A DNA stretch of 64,000 nt, taken from assembly GCA_943370285.1 (NCBI GenBank), contig CALRQJ020000005.1:186001-250000 (forward strand), given 5' to 3'. Position 1 is the first letter of the stretch. Each line of letters opens with the position of its first letter. Positions 18,375 through 26,744 of this stretch are shown here, one piece after another. The position numbers were made by a program, and so were the translations under genes. The DNA comes from CALRQJ02 sp943370285 (GTDB lineage Bacteria > Bacteroidota > Bacteroidia > Chitinophagales > Chitinophagaceae). The notes under the pieces were generated by a model. The model saw only the letters and a list, made by a program, of their open reading frames with translations, was not told the DNA's origin and searched no databases.

Positions 18375-18976
18375 GTTTTAGGTGTGTTATCTTTCCATGC
18401 CCATAAATGTAAACAAGCATAAGTACGGTAGGGGCTCCATTGTTGAGACAATTGTATCATCTTTTCTTTTAGTGCTTTTTTATCGAGGTGTTCTAATTTG
18501 TAGAGTCGAATCATGGCTTGCTGAATACCCAAATCATCTGGTGCAAAAACATCAGTTCTGCCTAAACTAAACATCAACAGCATTTCCACAGTCCACCTAC
18601 CCACTCCTTTAATTTTCGTTAACAGTTCAATAATTGCTTCATTGCTCATAGCCAACAATTTCTTGTCGGTAACCTTATTGGCAATACAAAATGAAGCTAC
18701 ATTTTGAACATAATTGACTTTGGCATTACTTAATCCAATGCCACGCAACACCTCAAAAGGTGTATCTATTACCTGCTGCGGTTTAGGTTCTTTTCCATTA
18801 TAAATCTCAAGAAATCGTTTAACAATCACTTGAGCCACTTTGGTACTTAATTGCTGCCCCATAATGGCCGTCATTAGTCGTAGCGGAATATTTTTATGCA
18901 ACCGCAACAATGGTATTTCAGTTGTTAAAATACGGGCTAGTTTTTTATCTTGTTGTAAATGCAGCTTATAATCCAT
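18371..18976 (-). CDS. AlkA-type DNA-3-methyladenine glycosylase
   Basis: A 201-residue HhH-GPD base-excision glycosylase. Landmarks are MGQQLSTKVA (about 39-48), the helix-hairpin-helix KIKGVGRWTVEMLLMF (121-136) and the catalytic aspartate in FAPDDLGIQQ (Asp148, equivalent to AlkA Asp238), then SPYRTYACLHLW. It would excise alkylated purines from DNA. The protein is shorter than E. coli AlkA (282) because the N-terminal TBP-like domain is reduced, as in many AlkA-like proteins. There is no adaptive-response partner nearby. It converges with the PCD gene and shares a TTAA stop overlap. Confidence 0.9.
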   Translation of the reverse strand: MDYKLHLQQDKKLARILTTEIPLLRLHKNIPLRLMTAIMGQQLSTKVAQVIVKRFLEIYNGKEPKPQQVIDTPFEVLRGIGLSNAKVNYVQNVASFCIANKVTDKKLLAMSNEAIIELLTKIKGVGRWTVEMLLMFSLGRTDVFAPDDLGIQQAMIRLYKLEHLDKKALKEKMIQLSQQWSPYRTYACLHLWAWKDNTPKT

Positions 18977-19086
18977 TGGTCCAAATTAGTAGATTAAGTA
19001 CTGCCATGCAAACCACTCCTGTATTTCTACAAAAAACAATGCTACAATCTTAAAAATGCAATAGTTTAGAGTTATAAAATTTGCAT

Positions 19087-19542
19087 ATGAAAAAAGCTAC
19101 TGCAGCATCCCTCGTTGTTATTGCATTATCCGTTATTGTAATTGTTATGGTATTGCCCAACATAATTAATGGCCGTGGCAAAGCTGAAAAAGAAATAAGG
19201 GCTATTTTACAAGAACAAGAAGCCGCTTGGAATAATGGCAAACTAGAAGATTTTATGATAGGTTATTGGCAAAGCGATAGTTTATTATTTATTGGTAAGA
19301 ACGGACCAAAGTATGGCTACCAAACAACATTAGAAAACTACAAGAAAAGCTACCCCGATACATCGCACATGGGTAAGTTTACGTCTACCGTATTAAACAT
19401 AAAGAGACTTTCGTCTAAATATTATTTTGTTGTAGGTAAATGGCATCTCAAGAGAAGCGTTGGAGATGTAAGTGGTCATTATACCTTGCTATTCAAGAAA
19501 GTAAATTTTAAATGGGTCATCATTGCTGATCATAGCAGTTAA
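19087..19542 (+). CDS. NTF2-like (DUF4440/SnoaL-type) exported protein
   Basis: A 151-residue protein with an N-terminal membrane anchor or uncleaved signal (about residues 5-25). It is followed by a cone-shaped NTF2-like domain: EIRAILQEQEAAWNNGKLEDFM, YWQSDSLLFIG, and the closing HYTLLFKKVNFKWVIIADHSS. The ATG at 19087 is preferred to the TTG two codons earlier. Family members bind small hydrophobic ligands or act as accessory isomerases; the specific role is unknown. It stands alone on the plus strand, and its stop overlaps that of the convergent membrane gene (TTAA). Confidence 0.75.
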   Translation: MKKATAASLVVIALSVIVIVMVLPNIINGRGKAEKEIRAILQEQEAAWNNGKLEDFMIGYWQSDSLLFIGKNGPKYGYQTTLENYKKSYPDTSHMGKFTSTVLNIKRLSSKYYFVVGKWHLKRSVGDVSGHYTLLFKKVNFKWVIIADHSS

Positions 19543-19970
19543 GCTGCAACTCGGTCAACTTCGGCTACATTGTCTGCGGTTGCATCCATTTCAATTACTG
19601 CTTGTGACAGCAAGGAACGTAAGGTAAAATAAGAAACAGATACACCAAAAAAAGTGGTGGTTACATCTAATACATCGAAAGTTTTACCAAAGAAAGGAAT
19701 GGCTTGTAATGCCTCATAAGTTAGCAGCATAAAACATAAAGCAATATGTATAAATGCTAGTGTAATGCCTGAATAATAATTAATCTGTTTGCTAAATAAC
19801 CAATATCCGGCATAAGGAATAATGATAGCGCTGATGAAGTTGGGAAAACAACCCATTAGTACTTTTAATAAATCTCTATCTGCATAATTTGGCCTGATAT
19901 AGTATTGAATAGAAAACATGGCAATAAGCCCGGCAATTACGACAATCTTGGCGTACAACTTCAATTTCAT
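19539..19970 (-). CDS. Four-TM membrane protein of unknown function
   Basis: A 143-residue protein with four predicted membrane helices (about 8-25, 43-60, 67-85, 105-122) and a short acidic cytoplasmic tail. It has a small charged region between helices 1 and 2 (YYIRPNYADRDLLK). It resembles small conserved integral membrane proteins of Bacteroidota; no motif allows a name. It is followed downstream (minus) by the convergent NTF2-like gene and preceded by two small genes on the same strand. Confidence 0.6.
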   Translation of the reverse strand: MKLKLYAKIVVIAGLIAMFSIQYYIRPNYADRDLLKVLMGCFPNFISAIIIPYAGYWLFSKQINYYSGITLAFIHIALCFMLLTYEALQAIPFFGKTFDVLDVTTTFFGVSVSYFTLRSLLSQAVIEMDATADNVAEVDRVAA

Positions 19971-20078
19971 TATTTCGCAGGTTGGTTGTGGTCAATAAAA
20001 ATAAGGAAAACCGATATTCAAAATCTACCCAATGCGTGGTATTTTTTAAATAAGACGTCGGAAACCCAGAAAAAGTTA

Positions 20079-20297
20079 CTAAATAAACTTATGCCACATG
20101 CGATAAAACAACCACAACATAAAACCGAAGCTTGCTACTAACCAAGTATAGTAAAGAATATTACCAATGCCGATACCACCTTCGGGAAAGGCAAAACCAA
20201 ACATAATTCCAACAGATGCATTAATGCTGAGCCATACAAAACCAATAAAAATGGTCATTGCAACCCGTTTTAAAAAGACGACTGTTTCCGGCTCCAT
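20079..20297 (-). CDS. Small two-TM membrane protein
   Basis: A 72-residue protein with two hydrophobic helices (about 9-35 and 45-65), a Gly-rich turn between them (FPEGGIGIGN) and a basic C-terminus (RMWHKFI). No family is recognised. It is flanked on the same strand by the four-TM protein gene and the GH25 gene with gaps of roughly 100 bp. That it is a real gene is inferred from the two-helix architecture and strand continuity. Confidence 0.5.
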   Translation of the reverse strand: MEPETVVFLKRVAMTIFIGFVWLSINASVGIMFGFAFPEGGIGIGNILYYTWLVASFGFMLWLFYRMWHKFI

Positions 20298-20392
20298 TTC
20301 GAATTGAGTTTAAATCATTAGCATTGCTGCATTTACAATGTAAGTTAGTCAATAACATTCATCTGTTCGATTTGTTGCGAGTTAGTATAAGC

Positions 20393-21175
20393 TTATCGCA
20401 ACTTAAGTTGTTCAAATGCAGTAGAATCGCCATTAAACACATTAAAATCAACTTTCGCATCTATTCCGTTAACCCTGCCGCCATCATTATGTTGCCAAAA
20501 CATCCATTGGCGATTAATTCGAGGTTTTTCTTTCTCAAAATAATGAGCTGCCCAAAGCGGATAACCATCGAAACTGCTACCTAAATTGGTTTGATAAAAA
20601 TCTACATAACTATATACAATGGGTTTAACTTTATAATGCAGTTCTACAATCCTTAACCAATCGTTGATTTCTTTTCGCATTTTTTCGGGCTTTACGCCGT
20701 ACAACTTTTCAATATCCAAAACAGGTGGCAAATCTCCCGGCGCCAAGTTTACTGCACTGATAAAATTTAATGCTTGTGCCTTACCACTTTTGGTAGCCAG
20801 AAAAAAATGATATGCTCCTCTTGTCATGCCTGCTTTTTTGGCTTCGGACCAGTTGCGTCGAAATTGTTTATCTACCGAACCTAATCCTTCAGTGGCTTTA
20901 ATAAATGCAAATTTAATTTGTACATCTTTTACTTGCATCGCTTTTACAGATGGCCAATGAATAAAGCGTTGGTATTTACTTACATCAATGCCATGAATAG
21001 TGTATTGTGTAGGCAAGTCGATGCCAAAAGCCGGATAACGAAGAAATTTTGATTGATTAATTTGACGTTGTTTGTATAACTCCCAACCAACAATAATGAC
21101 ATTGGTGATGATGAGCAACACCAATAAAACTATTACAACCGTCTTTTTTTTGGTATTCCGTTTTTTAACGGGCAT
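20393..21175 (-). CDS. Membrane-anchored GH25 lysozyme
   Basis: A 260-residue muramidase-like protein. A basic N-terminus and one membrane helix (about 12-33) anchor it with the catalytic domain outside. The GH25 domain has GIDVSKYQ (catalytic-barrel Asp), IKATEG, GAYHFF, and the active-site DxE in LPPVLDIEKLYG, then YSYVDFY and a C-terminal WQHND. It hydrolyses the MurNAc-GlcNAc bond of peptidoglycan, probably for wall remodelling. The ATG at 21175 is preferred over a TTG two codons before. It is located upstream of two small membrane protein genes and downstream of the TPR gene. Confidence 0.88.
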   Translation of the reverse strand: MPVKKRNTKKKTVVIVLLVLLIITNVIIVGWELYKQRQINQSKFLRYPAFGIDLPTQYTIHGIDVSKYQRFIHWPSVKAMQVKDVQIKFAFIKATEGLGSVDKQFRRNWSEAKKAGMTRGAYHFFLATKSGKAQALNFISAVNLAPGDLPPVLDIEKLYGVKPEKMRKEINDWLRIVELHYKVKPIVYSYVDFYQTNLGSSFDGYPLWAAHYFEKEKPRINRQWMFWQHNDGGRVNGIDAKVDFNVFNGDSTAFEQLKLR

Positions 21176-21277
21176 GAGCAAGGATTGTTATTGCAAATAT
21201 GCAGCAGATACAATTATGTCTGTTTAGTGTATGTTGATTAAACTGAGAAAGCATTGTTAAAAACAGCTGCCAAATGG

Positions 21278-21799
21278 CTACCAGAATTTCAACCAAGGTT
21301 TTTTGTGCCGAGCAATATTGGCTTTGACATTACACCTGTTGATATCTCCTTGAAACTCGGTTACTTTCTCATTGCTCATTGTGCTAAGTATTGCTTTTTC
21401 ATAAAACTGAATAGCTTTAGCATATTGACCTTGTAACTCATACATCATAGCATATTTATCAAATACCCAACTTTTGTCAATAGTGGTAATGTCCATGCAT
21501 GATTCAAGGTGTTTTTCTAAATCTTCAAATCTTTCTTGATCGGTTAAAATCACAGCAATATGAAAATAAGGATGCGGATAGTAAGGATCTGCATTTAATG
21601 CTGCTCTAAAATGATTCAACGCTTTATCATAATTGTCAAACTGATTTTTATAAATCCAACCCATAGAATTATGAGCTGGAGCAAAATCAGGTTCCTCGTA
21701 TAAAATAGATTCTAACTTTTGATACGCTTCATGAAAATTATTGTTTCGTATATCTGCCTCCGCTTCAAGGTATGTTTCCTCTACATTGCTGTTATTCAT
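21278..21799 (-). CDS. TPR-repeat protein
   Basis: A 173-residue soluble protein made of about three to four tetratricopeptide repeats (for example FAPAHNSMGWIYKNQFDNYDKA and YPHPYFHIAVILTDQERFEDL), followed by a helical tail with ARHKKPWLKFW. There is no signal peptide or membrane segment. It is a cytoplasmic scaffold of unknown partner. It follows the LpxD-like gene by 33 bp, so it is probably in the same transcript. Confidence 0.75.
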   Translation of the reverse strand: MNNSNVEETYLEAEADIRNNNFHEAYQKLESILYEEPDFAPAHNSMGWIYKNQFDNYDKALNHFRAALNADPYYPHPYFHIAVILTDQERFEDLEKHLESCMDITTIDKSWVFDKYAMMYELQGQYAKAIQFYEKAILSTMSNEKVTEFQGDINRCNVKANIARHKKPWLKFW

Positions 21800-21832
21800 G
21801 ATTAAGAATATTTCAATTAAAAATTCAATTCA

Positions 21833-22777
21833 TTAGCCCATAACTTTCTTCCATAATTCAGGAATACGCTTGGCCCACAATACTTCTCTTTTTTTCTGAT
21901 GCACATCAATGGCCGGAGTTCCCCAATACACTTTATTGCCTTCTATGTTAGACACTACACCACTCTGACCCATTACTACAGCATTTTCTCCCAAACGTAT
22001 GGTTTTATTTACACCAACTTGACCCCAAAGTATAACACCATCTTCTAAAACTGTACCGCCTGCAATGCCAACTTGTGCAGCAATTAAACAGTTGTTACCT
22101 AAAATAATATCGTGGCCAATATGTACCAGATTATCTAACCGACTTCCTTTTCCAATTCTTGTATCGGCCGTTACACCTCGATCAATAGTACAGTTAGCAC
22201 CAATTTCTACATCATCTTCTATCACAACATTACCACAGCTCAACATTTTCTTATACCATACTGCTCTACTCTTTTTGGTATTGTAGTAGAAAGCATCACT
22301 ACCAATAACAGTACCTGATTGTATAACTACATTATCTCCAATTTCGGTATAAGCATGAATAGTAACATTGGGATGAATGATACAGTTACGACCAATCGTG
22401 ACTGCTTTACCAATAAAACAATTGGGCATAACTACTGTGCCTGCACCAATCACTGCAGAATCGCAAATAGGTTTTGCTGCTGGTGTAAATGGTCTAAAAT
22501 GTTTTACAATGGTTAAGTAAGCTTCAAAAGGTTCGTCAGTTACCAATAAAGTTTTACCGGCAGGCACTGTCACTTCTTTTGTATTGATGATGATATGTGT
22601 TGCTGCACTATTCAAACATTTATCGTAGTACTTAGGATGATCTACAAAACAAAAATCACCAACTTCAACTCTATGAATCTCATTAATACCATAAGCCAAT
22701 GCATTTGCATCGCCAATAATTTCTGCTTGTATCAAATCTGCCATCCACTGTACTGTTACTGCTTCCGGAAATTTCAT
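21833..22777 (-). CDS. LpxD-like UDP-acylglucosamine N-acyltransferase
   Basis: A 314-residue left-handed parallel beta-helix protein. It has an N-terminal uridine-binding domain (about 1-98), then hexapeptide repeats and a short C-terminal helix. The region around His219/His222 (NLVHIGHDIILGNN) matches the catalytic His of LpxD, and GNVVIEDDVEIGANCTIDRG is a strong LpxD signature. LpxD adds the N-linked 3-hydroxyacyl chain in lipid A synthesis. The loop after GSDAFYY differs from the usual GxDGFGY, and no lpxA/lpxB genes are nearby. It may therefore be the second, divergent LpxD paralogue seen in Bacteroidota. It is preceded by a perfect -7 element. Confidence 0.8.
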   Translation of the reverse strand: MKFPEAVTVQWMADLIQAEIIGDANALAYGINEIHRVEVGDFCFVDHPKYYDKCLNSAATHIIINTKEVTVPAGKTLLVTDEPFEAYLTIVKHFRPFTPAAKPICDSAVIGAGTVVMPNCFIGKAVTIGRNCIIHPNVTIHAYTEIGDNVVIQSGTVIGSDAFYYNTKKSRAVWYKKMLSCGNVVIEDDVEIGANCTIDRGVTADTRIGKGSRLDNLVHIGHDIILGNNCLIAAQVGIAGGTVLEDGVILWGQVGVNKTIRLGENAVVMGQSGVVSNIEGNKVYWGTPAIDVHQKKREVLWAKRIPELWKKVMG

Positions 22778-22793
22778 GCGTAATAAATTTTGT

Positions 22794-22801
22794 CAAAGGT
22801 A
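22794..22801 (-). promoter_or_regulatory. -7 promoter element of the lpxD-like gene
   Basis: The minus strand reads TACCTTTG, a perfect TAnnTTTG, 16 bp upstream of the ATG. No matching -33 TTG is seen. Confidence 0.4.
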
Positions 22802-23153
22802 ATACGGACAAAGCGTATTGCATCTGCTATCATAAAACATGTAATTACAACCGCTATCAAAAAAAATGTAGCGTTTTTTACACCATCCTACTTTAAACAT
22901 ACAGTATTATCAATAGCATTTCATCTTAGTATTTGAAATGTTGTTGTTGAAAATAACATGAAAATATAAAAAACAAAAAAGCCTGAAATCCTTTATTCAT
23001 CAATGTTTACAACGCATCAAAAAAAATAACATCAATAAAATGCTTAAGAAAATTTTTGTTGTTACAACTCATGCAAACTTTCATCAATAAAAATTCATCG
23101 CAGCGTAATTCACATCTGCAATAAAAATGTGAATAAAATTGTTGCAAGTTTTT

Positions 23154-23184
23154 TTGTGTTAGAGAAAAACTCTTTTTAATATTG
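23154..23184 (+). promoter_or_regulatory. Bacteroidota-type promoter before the candidate RNA
   Basis: TTG (23154-23156), 20-nt spacer, TAATATTG (23177-23184; one mismatch to TAnnTTTG). Confidence 0.4.
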
Positions 23185-23188
23185 TGTA

Positions 23189-23256
23189 GGGAAATTTATT
23201 TCCCGGTACTTACTAACCCATCTATATATTAAATCCCGCTTCTGCGGGATTTTTTA
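23189..23256 (+). ncRNA. Candidate small RNA or leader RNA upstream of rluE-like gene
   Basis: A promoter-like pair (TTG at 23154-23156, 20 nt, TAATATTG at 23177-23184) is followed by a short hairpin GGGAAA-TTTA-TTTCCC (23189-23204). About 27 nt of unpaired sequence then leads to a strong terminator (23232-23256). No plus-strand gene precedes it. The terminator ends only 10 bp before the next start codon, so attenuation of that gene is the main alternative to a free small RNA. No known RNA family is recognised. Confidence 0.4.
23232..23256 (+). terminator. Strong terminator or attenuator 10 bp before rluE-like start
   Basis: 8-bp stem AATCCCGC/GCGGGATT with a TTCT loop, followed by a T-tract. 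It is unusual because the next gene starts at 23266. Confidence 0.85.
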
Positions 23257-23265
23257 TTTTGCATT

Positions 23266-23856
23266 ATGCTTCGCTACTTTATCATTCATAAACCTTATCT
23301 CGTACTGTCGCAATTTTCTGCACAGGAGGGCAAACAAACATTAGCTGATTACTGCGATGTTCCAACAGATGTATATCCCGTTGGTCGTTTAGATTTTGAT
23401 AGCGAAGGCTTGTTATTACTAACGAATGATAAACAACTCAATCATCGTTTATTACATCCGCAGTATAAACATGAAAGAGAATATTGGGTACAAGTTGACG
23501 GTGCCATTACTACAACCGCATTGCAACAATTAATGCATGGTGTAGTGATTAGTATAGATGGTAAAGCACATCATACTCAACCATGTTTTGCGTCAACATT
23601 TGTTGAAGCTCCAGATGTAGCAGAAAGAAATCCACCCATACGATTCAGAAAAAATATTCCAACGAGTTGGATAAAACTGTCGCTTCACGAAGGAAAAAAC
23701 AGACAAGTAAGAAGAATGTGTGCCGCAGTTGGTTTTCCTGTTTTACGATTGATTCGGTATCGTATTGAAAATATTACATTAGAGCATTTACAACCCGGAC
23801 AAACAAAAGAACTTTCCCGAGCTTCTGTATATCAAGCATTATTTAAAACGAGTTAA
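23266..23856 (+). CDS. RluE-like rRNA pseudouridine synthase
   Basis: A 196-residue RsuA/RluE-class pseudouridine synthase with no N-terminal S4 domain, as in RluE. The catalytic aspartate lies in VGRLDFDSEGLLLLTND (about 40-55). Further family motifs are WIKLSLHEGKNRQVRRMCAAVGFPVL and the C-terminal LXPGXXKEL. It isomerises uridine in 23S rRNA (RluE: U2457 in E. coli). The 5' context is unusual: a strong terminator lies 10 bp upstream of the ATG, so expression may depend on readthrough or on a promoter within the terminator. It is 1 bp from the GNAT gene downstream, so the two are probably co-transcribed. Confidence 0.88.
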   Translation: MLRYFIIHKPYLVLSQFSAQEGKQTLADYCDVPTDVYPVGRLDFDSEGLLLLTNDKQLNHRLLHPQYKHEREYWVQVDGAITTTALQQLMHGVVISIDGKAHHTQPCFASTFVEAPDVAERNPPIRFRKNIPTSWIKLSLHEGKNRQVRRMCAAVGFPVLRLIRYRIENITLEHLQPGQTKELSRASVYQALFKTS

Positions 23857-23857
23857 T

Positions 23858-24301
23858 ATGGCTGTATCTATTCGCAATGGAAACTATCACATCAGCGATG
23901 ACAAAAGCAAACTTGATATTGCTTTTATTCACCAATATTTAAGCACTGAAACGTATTGGGCAGTAAATATTCCACTTTCGGTTGTTGAACAAGCAATTGC
24001 TCATTCTATTTGCTTTGGTGTATATGAAGGCAATACACCCATTGGTTTTGCTAGAGTAATTACAGACACAGCAACCTTTGCTTATTTAGCTGATGTTTTT
24101 ATTATTCCACCACACCGCAACAAAGGATTAGCCAAATGGTTAATCAGTATAGTTCATGAACATCCGCAACTACAAGGCCTTAGAAGATGGATGTTAGCCA
24201 CAAGAGATGCATATACATTGTACCAACAATTTGGCTGGGAGCCGCTACCACAACCTGAACGATTTATGCAAAAGCATAATCCCAACATTTATCAACCTTA
24301 G
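23858..24301 (+). CDS. GNAT-family N-acetyltransferase
   Basis: A 147-residue GNAT protein. The acetyl-CoA binding motif is visible in YLADVFIIPPHRNKGLAKWLIS (residues about 76-98, HRNKGLA being the pyrophosphate loop). Then come LRRWMLATRDAYTLYQQFGWEPL and a C-terminal MQKHNPNIY. It belongs to the group often annotated as YjdJ- or YpeA-like single-domain acetyltransferases. The substrate is not evident. It follows the rluE-like gene with a 1-bp gap, and a bidirectional terminator lies just downstream. Confidence 0.8.
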   Translation: MAVSIRNGNYHISDDKSKLDIAFIHQYLSTETYWAVNIPLSVVEQAIAHSICFGVYEGNTPIGFARVITDTATFAYLADVFIIPPHRNKGLAKWLISIVHEHPQLQGLRRWMLATRDAYTLYQQFGWEPLPQPERFMQKHNPNIYQP

Positions 24302-24308
24302 TATAATA

Positions 24309-24344
24309 AAAAGACCTTACCACTATTTAGCGATAAGGTCTTTT
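24309..24344. terminator. Bidirectional terminator
   Basis: Perfect 11-bp stem AAAAGACCTTA/TAAGGTCTTTT with a 14-nt loop, with A- and T-tracts at the two ends. It lies between convergent genes ending at 24301 and 24369. Confidence 0.85.
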
Positions 24345-24368
24345 GTATTTTGAATAGTCCTACTGCGT

Positions 24369-26198
24369 TTAGAAACAGTATTTATTAGCTGCAATCATAG
24401 TATCAGCAATTCTTCTTCTTGCTGCTTTGGTATTAAATGGTTCTACTTTAGTAAAACGTTTTAAGCCAATATGCATCATGCGTAATTCATCGCCTTCGGC
24501 AAAACTATTGAGTGCATCCTTACCTGCTTTGTTAATGCGATCGGCTGCATCGTACAAATAAGTACGCATAATATCTGCTTCTACACTTGTTGCTGCTTCA
24601 CCATTTTTATCGGCCAATTTCATCACTCTTAACAAAGCACTCTCTGCATGATAAGTCTCAATTGCCATATCAGCTATATTCATCAATACTTCTTGCTCTT
24701 TCTCTAATTGCATCATCAGCTTTTGTACAGCAGCACCGGCAGTCATTAAAATTGCTTTTTTGAAGTTGGCAATATATTTCAACTCTTTACTGAAAGCTCC
24801 TTCTTCTTCACTACCAAAATCAGGAATACTCATCAGTTCTTTTTGAACCGCCATAGCAGGACCCATCAAATCTAATTTTCCTTTCATGGCTCTTTTCAAT
24901 ACCATATCAACGGTTAACAAACGATTGATCTCATTGGTACCCTCGTAAATCCGATTGATGCGACTATCTCTGTAGGCTTTACTAATTAAGTATTCATCGC
25001 TAAAACCATTGCCACCATGTACTTGTACGCCTTCGTCTACTACATAATCTAACACTTCGCTACCAAACACTTTCAGCATAGCACATTCAATCGCATATTC
25101 TTCTGCTGCACCGAGTAATGCTTTAGCAAATGGTTCACCATCTTTTAGCAGTTGTTGTTCTTTATCATCAATCCATTTGCTAGTGCGGTACAAACCACTT
25201 TCTGCCACCCAAATACGAATGGCCATTTCTGCTAACTTATGTTTGATAGCACCAAACTTGCTAATAGACATTTTAAACTGCTCTCTTGTAATAGCATACT
25301 GAACAGTTGTAGTAGCAGCTCTTTTGCTTCCGCCAATTGCAGCGGCATCTAATTTTAAACGACCAATGTTGAGGATATTAAATGCGATAATATGTCCTTT
25401 ACCAATTTCACCCAACACATTCTCTACCGGCACTTTACAATCTTGAAAATACAACTGAACAGTAGAAGAACCTTTGATGCCCATTTTATGCTCTTCCGGA
25501 CCTTGGGTAAATCCTTCTGTTCCTCTATCAACTATGAAGCCTGTAAATTTATCGCCATCAACTTTTGCAAATACAGTGTACACATCGGCAAAGCCACCGT
25601 TGGTGATCCAACATTTTTGTCCGTTGAGTAAATAGTATTTTCCATCAGCACTTAAAGTTGCCGTTGTTTTAGCACCTAATGCATCGCTACCGCTGTTGGG
25701 TTCGGTTAAACCATAAGCCCCTTTCCATTCGCCACTCGCTAATTTGGGAATGTATTTTTGTTTCTGTGCTTCGTTACCAAAATATAAAATAGGCAATGTA
25801 CCAATACCGGTATGCGCTGCAATAGCAACACTAAAGCTATGGCCGCCGCCTAATCCTTCATTCACAATAGTAGAAGTGATAAAGTCTTTGCCCAATCCGC
25901 CATATTCTTCTGGCATGCTGGTACTCAACAAACCTTGTTCGCCGGCTTTTTCTACCAATGAAGGCATCAAGCCCGGTTCTAATTTATCAATTCGTTCCAA
26001 TACGGGATACACTTCTGTATCTAAAAATTGGGTACACATATCCATCACCATTTTTTGTTCTTCGTCAAAATCTTCGGGAATGAATGTGTTAAACGGATTA
26101 CTTTCTTTAATCAGCCATTCGCCGCCTTTTAATGCGTTAGCAGTTCCTGCGGCGGCTTCAGGATTATGTAAAAACCGATGAGTGAATAGAAGTTTCAT
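24369..26198 (-). CDS. Acyl-CoA dehydrogenase (long-chain type)
   Basis: A 609-residue FAD enzyme of fatty-acid beta-oxidation. The N-terminal helical part, the substrate/FAD motif GAYGLTEPNSGSDALG and KCWITNGGFADVYTVFAKV, and the catalytic-Glu region IYEGTNEINRLLTVDMVLKRAM are all present. It then has an additional roughly 190-residue C-terminal domain, as in very-long-chain ACADs. The C-terminal extension makes it longer than the 380-residue short/medium chain enzymes. It lies 40 bp downstream of the marR gene on the same strand, so the regulator probably controls it, possibly in response to fatty acids. The electron acceptor would be ETF. Confidence 0.93.
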   Translation of the reverse strand: MKLLFTHRFLHNPEAAAGTANALKGGEWLIKESNPFNTFIPEDFDEEQKMVMDMCTQFLDTEVYPVLERIDKLEPGLMPSLVEKAGEQGLLSTSMPEEYGGLGKDFITSTIVNEGLGGGHSFSVAIAAHTGIGTLPILYFGNEAQKQKYIPKLASGEWKGAYGLTEPNSGSDALGAKTTATLSADGKYYLLNGQKCWITNGGFADVYTVFAKVDGDKFTGFIVDRGTEGFTQGPEEHKMGIKGSSTVQLYFQDCKVPVENVLGEIGKGHIIAFNILNIGRLKLDAAAIGGSKRAATTTVQYAITREQFKMSISKFGAIKHKLAEMAIRIWVAESGLYRTSKWIDDKEQQLLKDGEPFAKALLGAAEEYAIECAMLKVFGSEVLDYVVDEGVQVHGGNGFSDEYLISKAYRDSRINRIYEGTNEINRLLTVDMVLKRAMKGKLDLMGPAMAVQKELMSIPDFGSEEEGAFSKELKYIANFKKAILMTAGAAVQKLMMQLEKEQEVLMNIADMAIETYHAESALLRVMKLADKNGEAATSVEADIMRTYLYDAADRINKAGKDALNSFAEGDELRMMHIGLKRFTKVEPFNTKAARRRIADTMIAANKYCF

Positions 26199-26238
26199 GG
26201 CATGCTTTTTTTATGATGATTAATGTATTGTTGAATGG

Positions 26239-26688
26239 TTATTGAATGCCCGATAAATTATCGTACACTTTTTGGAATACTCTTTTTACCGTTTCAATTT
26301 CATCTTTTGTAATGTCAACCAACGCTTCGTCCATGGTTTGATTGGCCAAATCGATGGTAAGCTGTTGCAACTCTCTAGCTGTGTCGGTTAAACAAATCAG
26401 ATTAATACGTTTATCCGTTTTTGATGCTGTACGATTAACCAATTGCAATTTTTCCAAATTATCAATCAGTCGAGTAGTGCTTGGTTTATCTCTAAATGTC
26501 CGGTTGCACAACTCTTGCTGACTCAAACAATCTTCTTTCCACAAATGATATAATATACTCCACTGTTCAATGGTAATTTCTAAACCGGCCTGCCTAAAGT
26601 TTTTTTGCATACGACGAGCAATTGCTGTTGCCGCCATAGCATTAATTACGCTGTATAATTCTCCCCGCTTAAATTGATTTGCCGCCAT
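26239..26688 (-). CDS. MarR-family transcriptional regulator
   Basis: A 149-residue winged-helix repressor. The recognition region spans CLSQQELCNRTFRDKPSTTRLIDNLEKLQLV, and the wing includes ASKTDKRINLICLTDTA. I prefer the ATG at 26688 (MAANQFKRGELY); a TTG six codons upstream would put the operator inside the coding region. The palindromic operator-like site TAGTTG-N6-CAACTA begins 4 bp upstream of this start, immediately after a TTG-N20-CAACTTTG promoter. This suggests autorepression. Its likely second target is the acyl-CoA dehydrogenase gene 40 bp downstream, with an acyl-CoA or phenolic ligand as inducer by family analogy. Confidence 0.88.
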   Translation of the reverse strand: MAANQFKRGELYSVINAMAATAIARRMQKNFRQAGLEITIEQWSILYHLWKEDCLSQQELCNRTFRDKPSTTRLIDNLEKLQLVNRTASKTDKRINLICLTDTARELQQLTIDLANQTMDEALVDITKDEIETVKRVFQKVYDNLSGIQ

Positions 26689-26691
26689 TAT

Positions 26692-26709
26692 TAGTTGTTT
26701 ATGCAACTA
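26692..26709. promoter_or_regulatory. Putative MarR operator (TAGTTG-N6-CAACTA)
   Basis: 6-bp perfect inverted repeat with a 6-nt spacer. It lies just after the -7 element of the marR promoter and directly upstream of the start codon, an ideal position for repression. A further CAACTA half-site (26742-26747) overlaps the -33 TTG. Confidence 0.5.
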
Positions 26710-26713
26710 TTTT

Positions 26714-26744
26714 CAAAGTTGGGGTAAGTTTGTGATATGACCAA
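26714..26744 (-). promoter_or_regulatory. marR-acyl-CoA dehydrogenase promoter
   Basis: On the minus strand, TTG (26742-26744), 20 nt, CAACTTTG (26714-26721), one mismatch from TAnnTTTG. The predicted transcription start falls beside the MarR-type palindrome. Confidence 0.45.

Larger units (their letters stand above)
22778..23265. other. Long AT-rich intergenic region with orphan transcript signals
   Basis: 488 bp between divergent genes. The left end holds the lpxD-like promoter. The middle (22860-23150) is AT-rich with repeats of TCATCAATAAA-like words and no open frame. The right end carries a promoter and a terminator with no gene between (listed separately). I saw no DnaA-box cluster to suggest an origin. 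Confidence 0.5.

Noticed and set aside
22860..23150. AT-rich stretch considered as a replication origin
   Set aside because: No cluster of DnaA-box-like 9-mers and no dnaA or gidA neighbours; the repeats are short AT words only.
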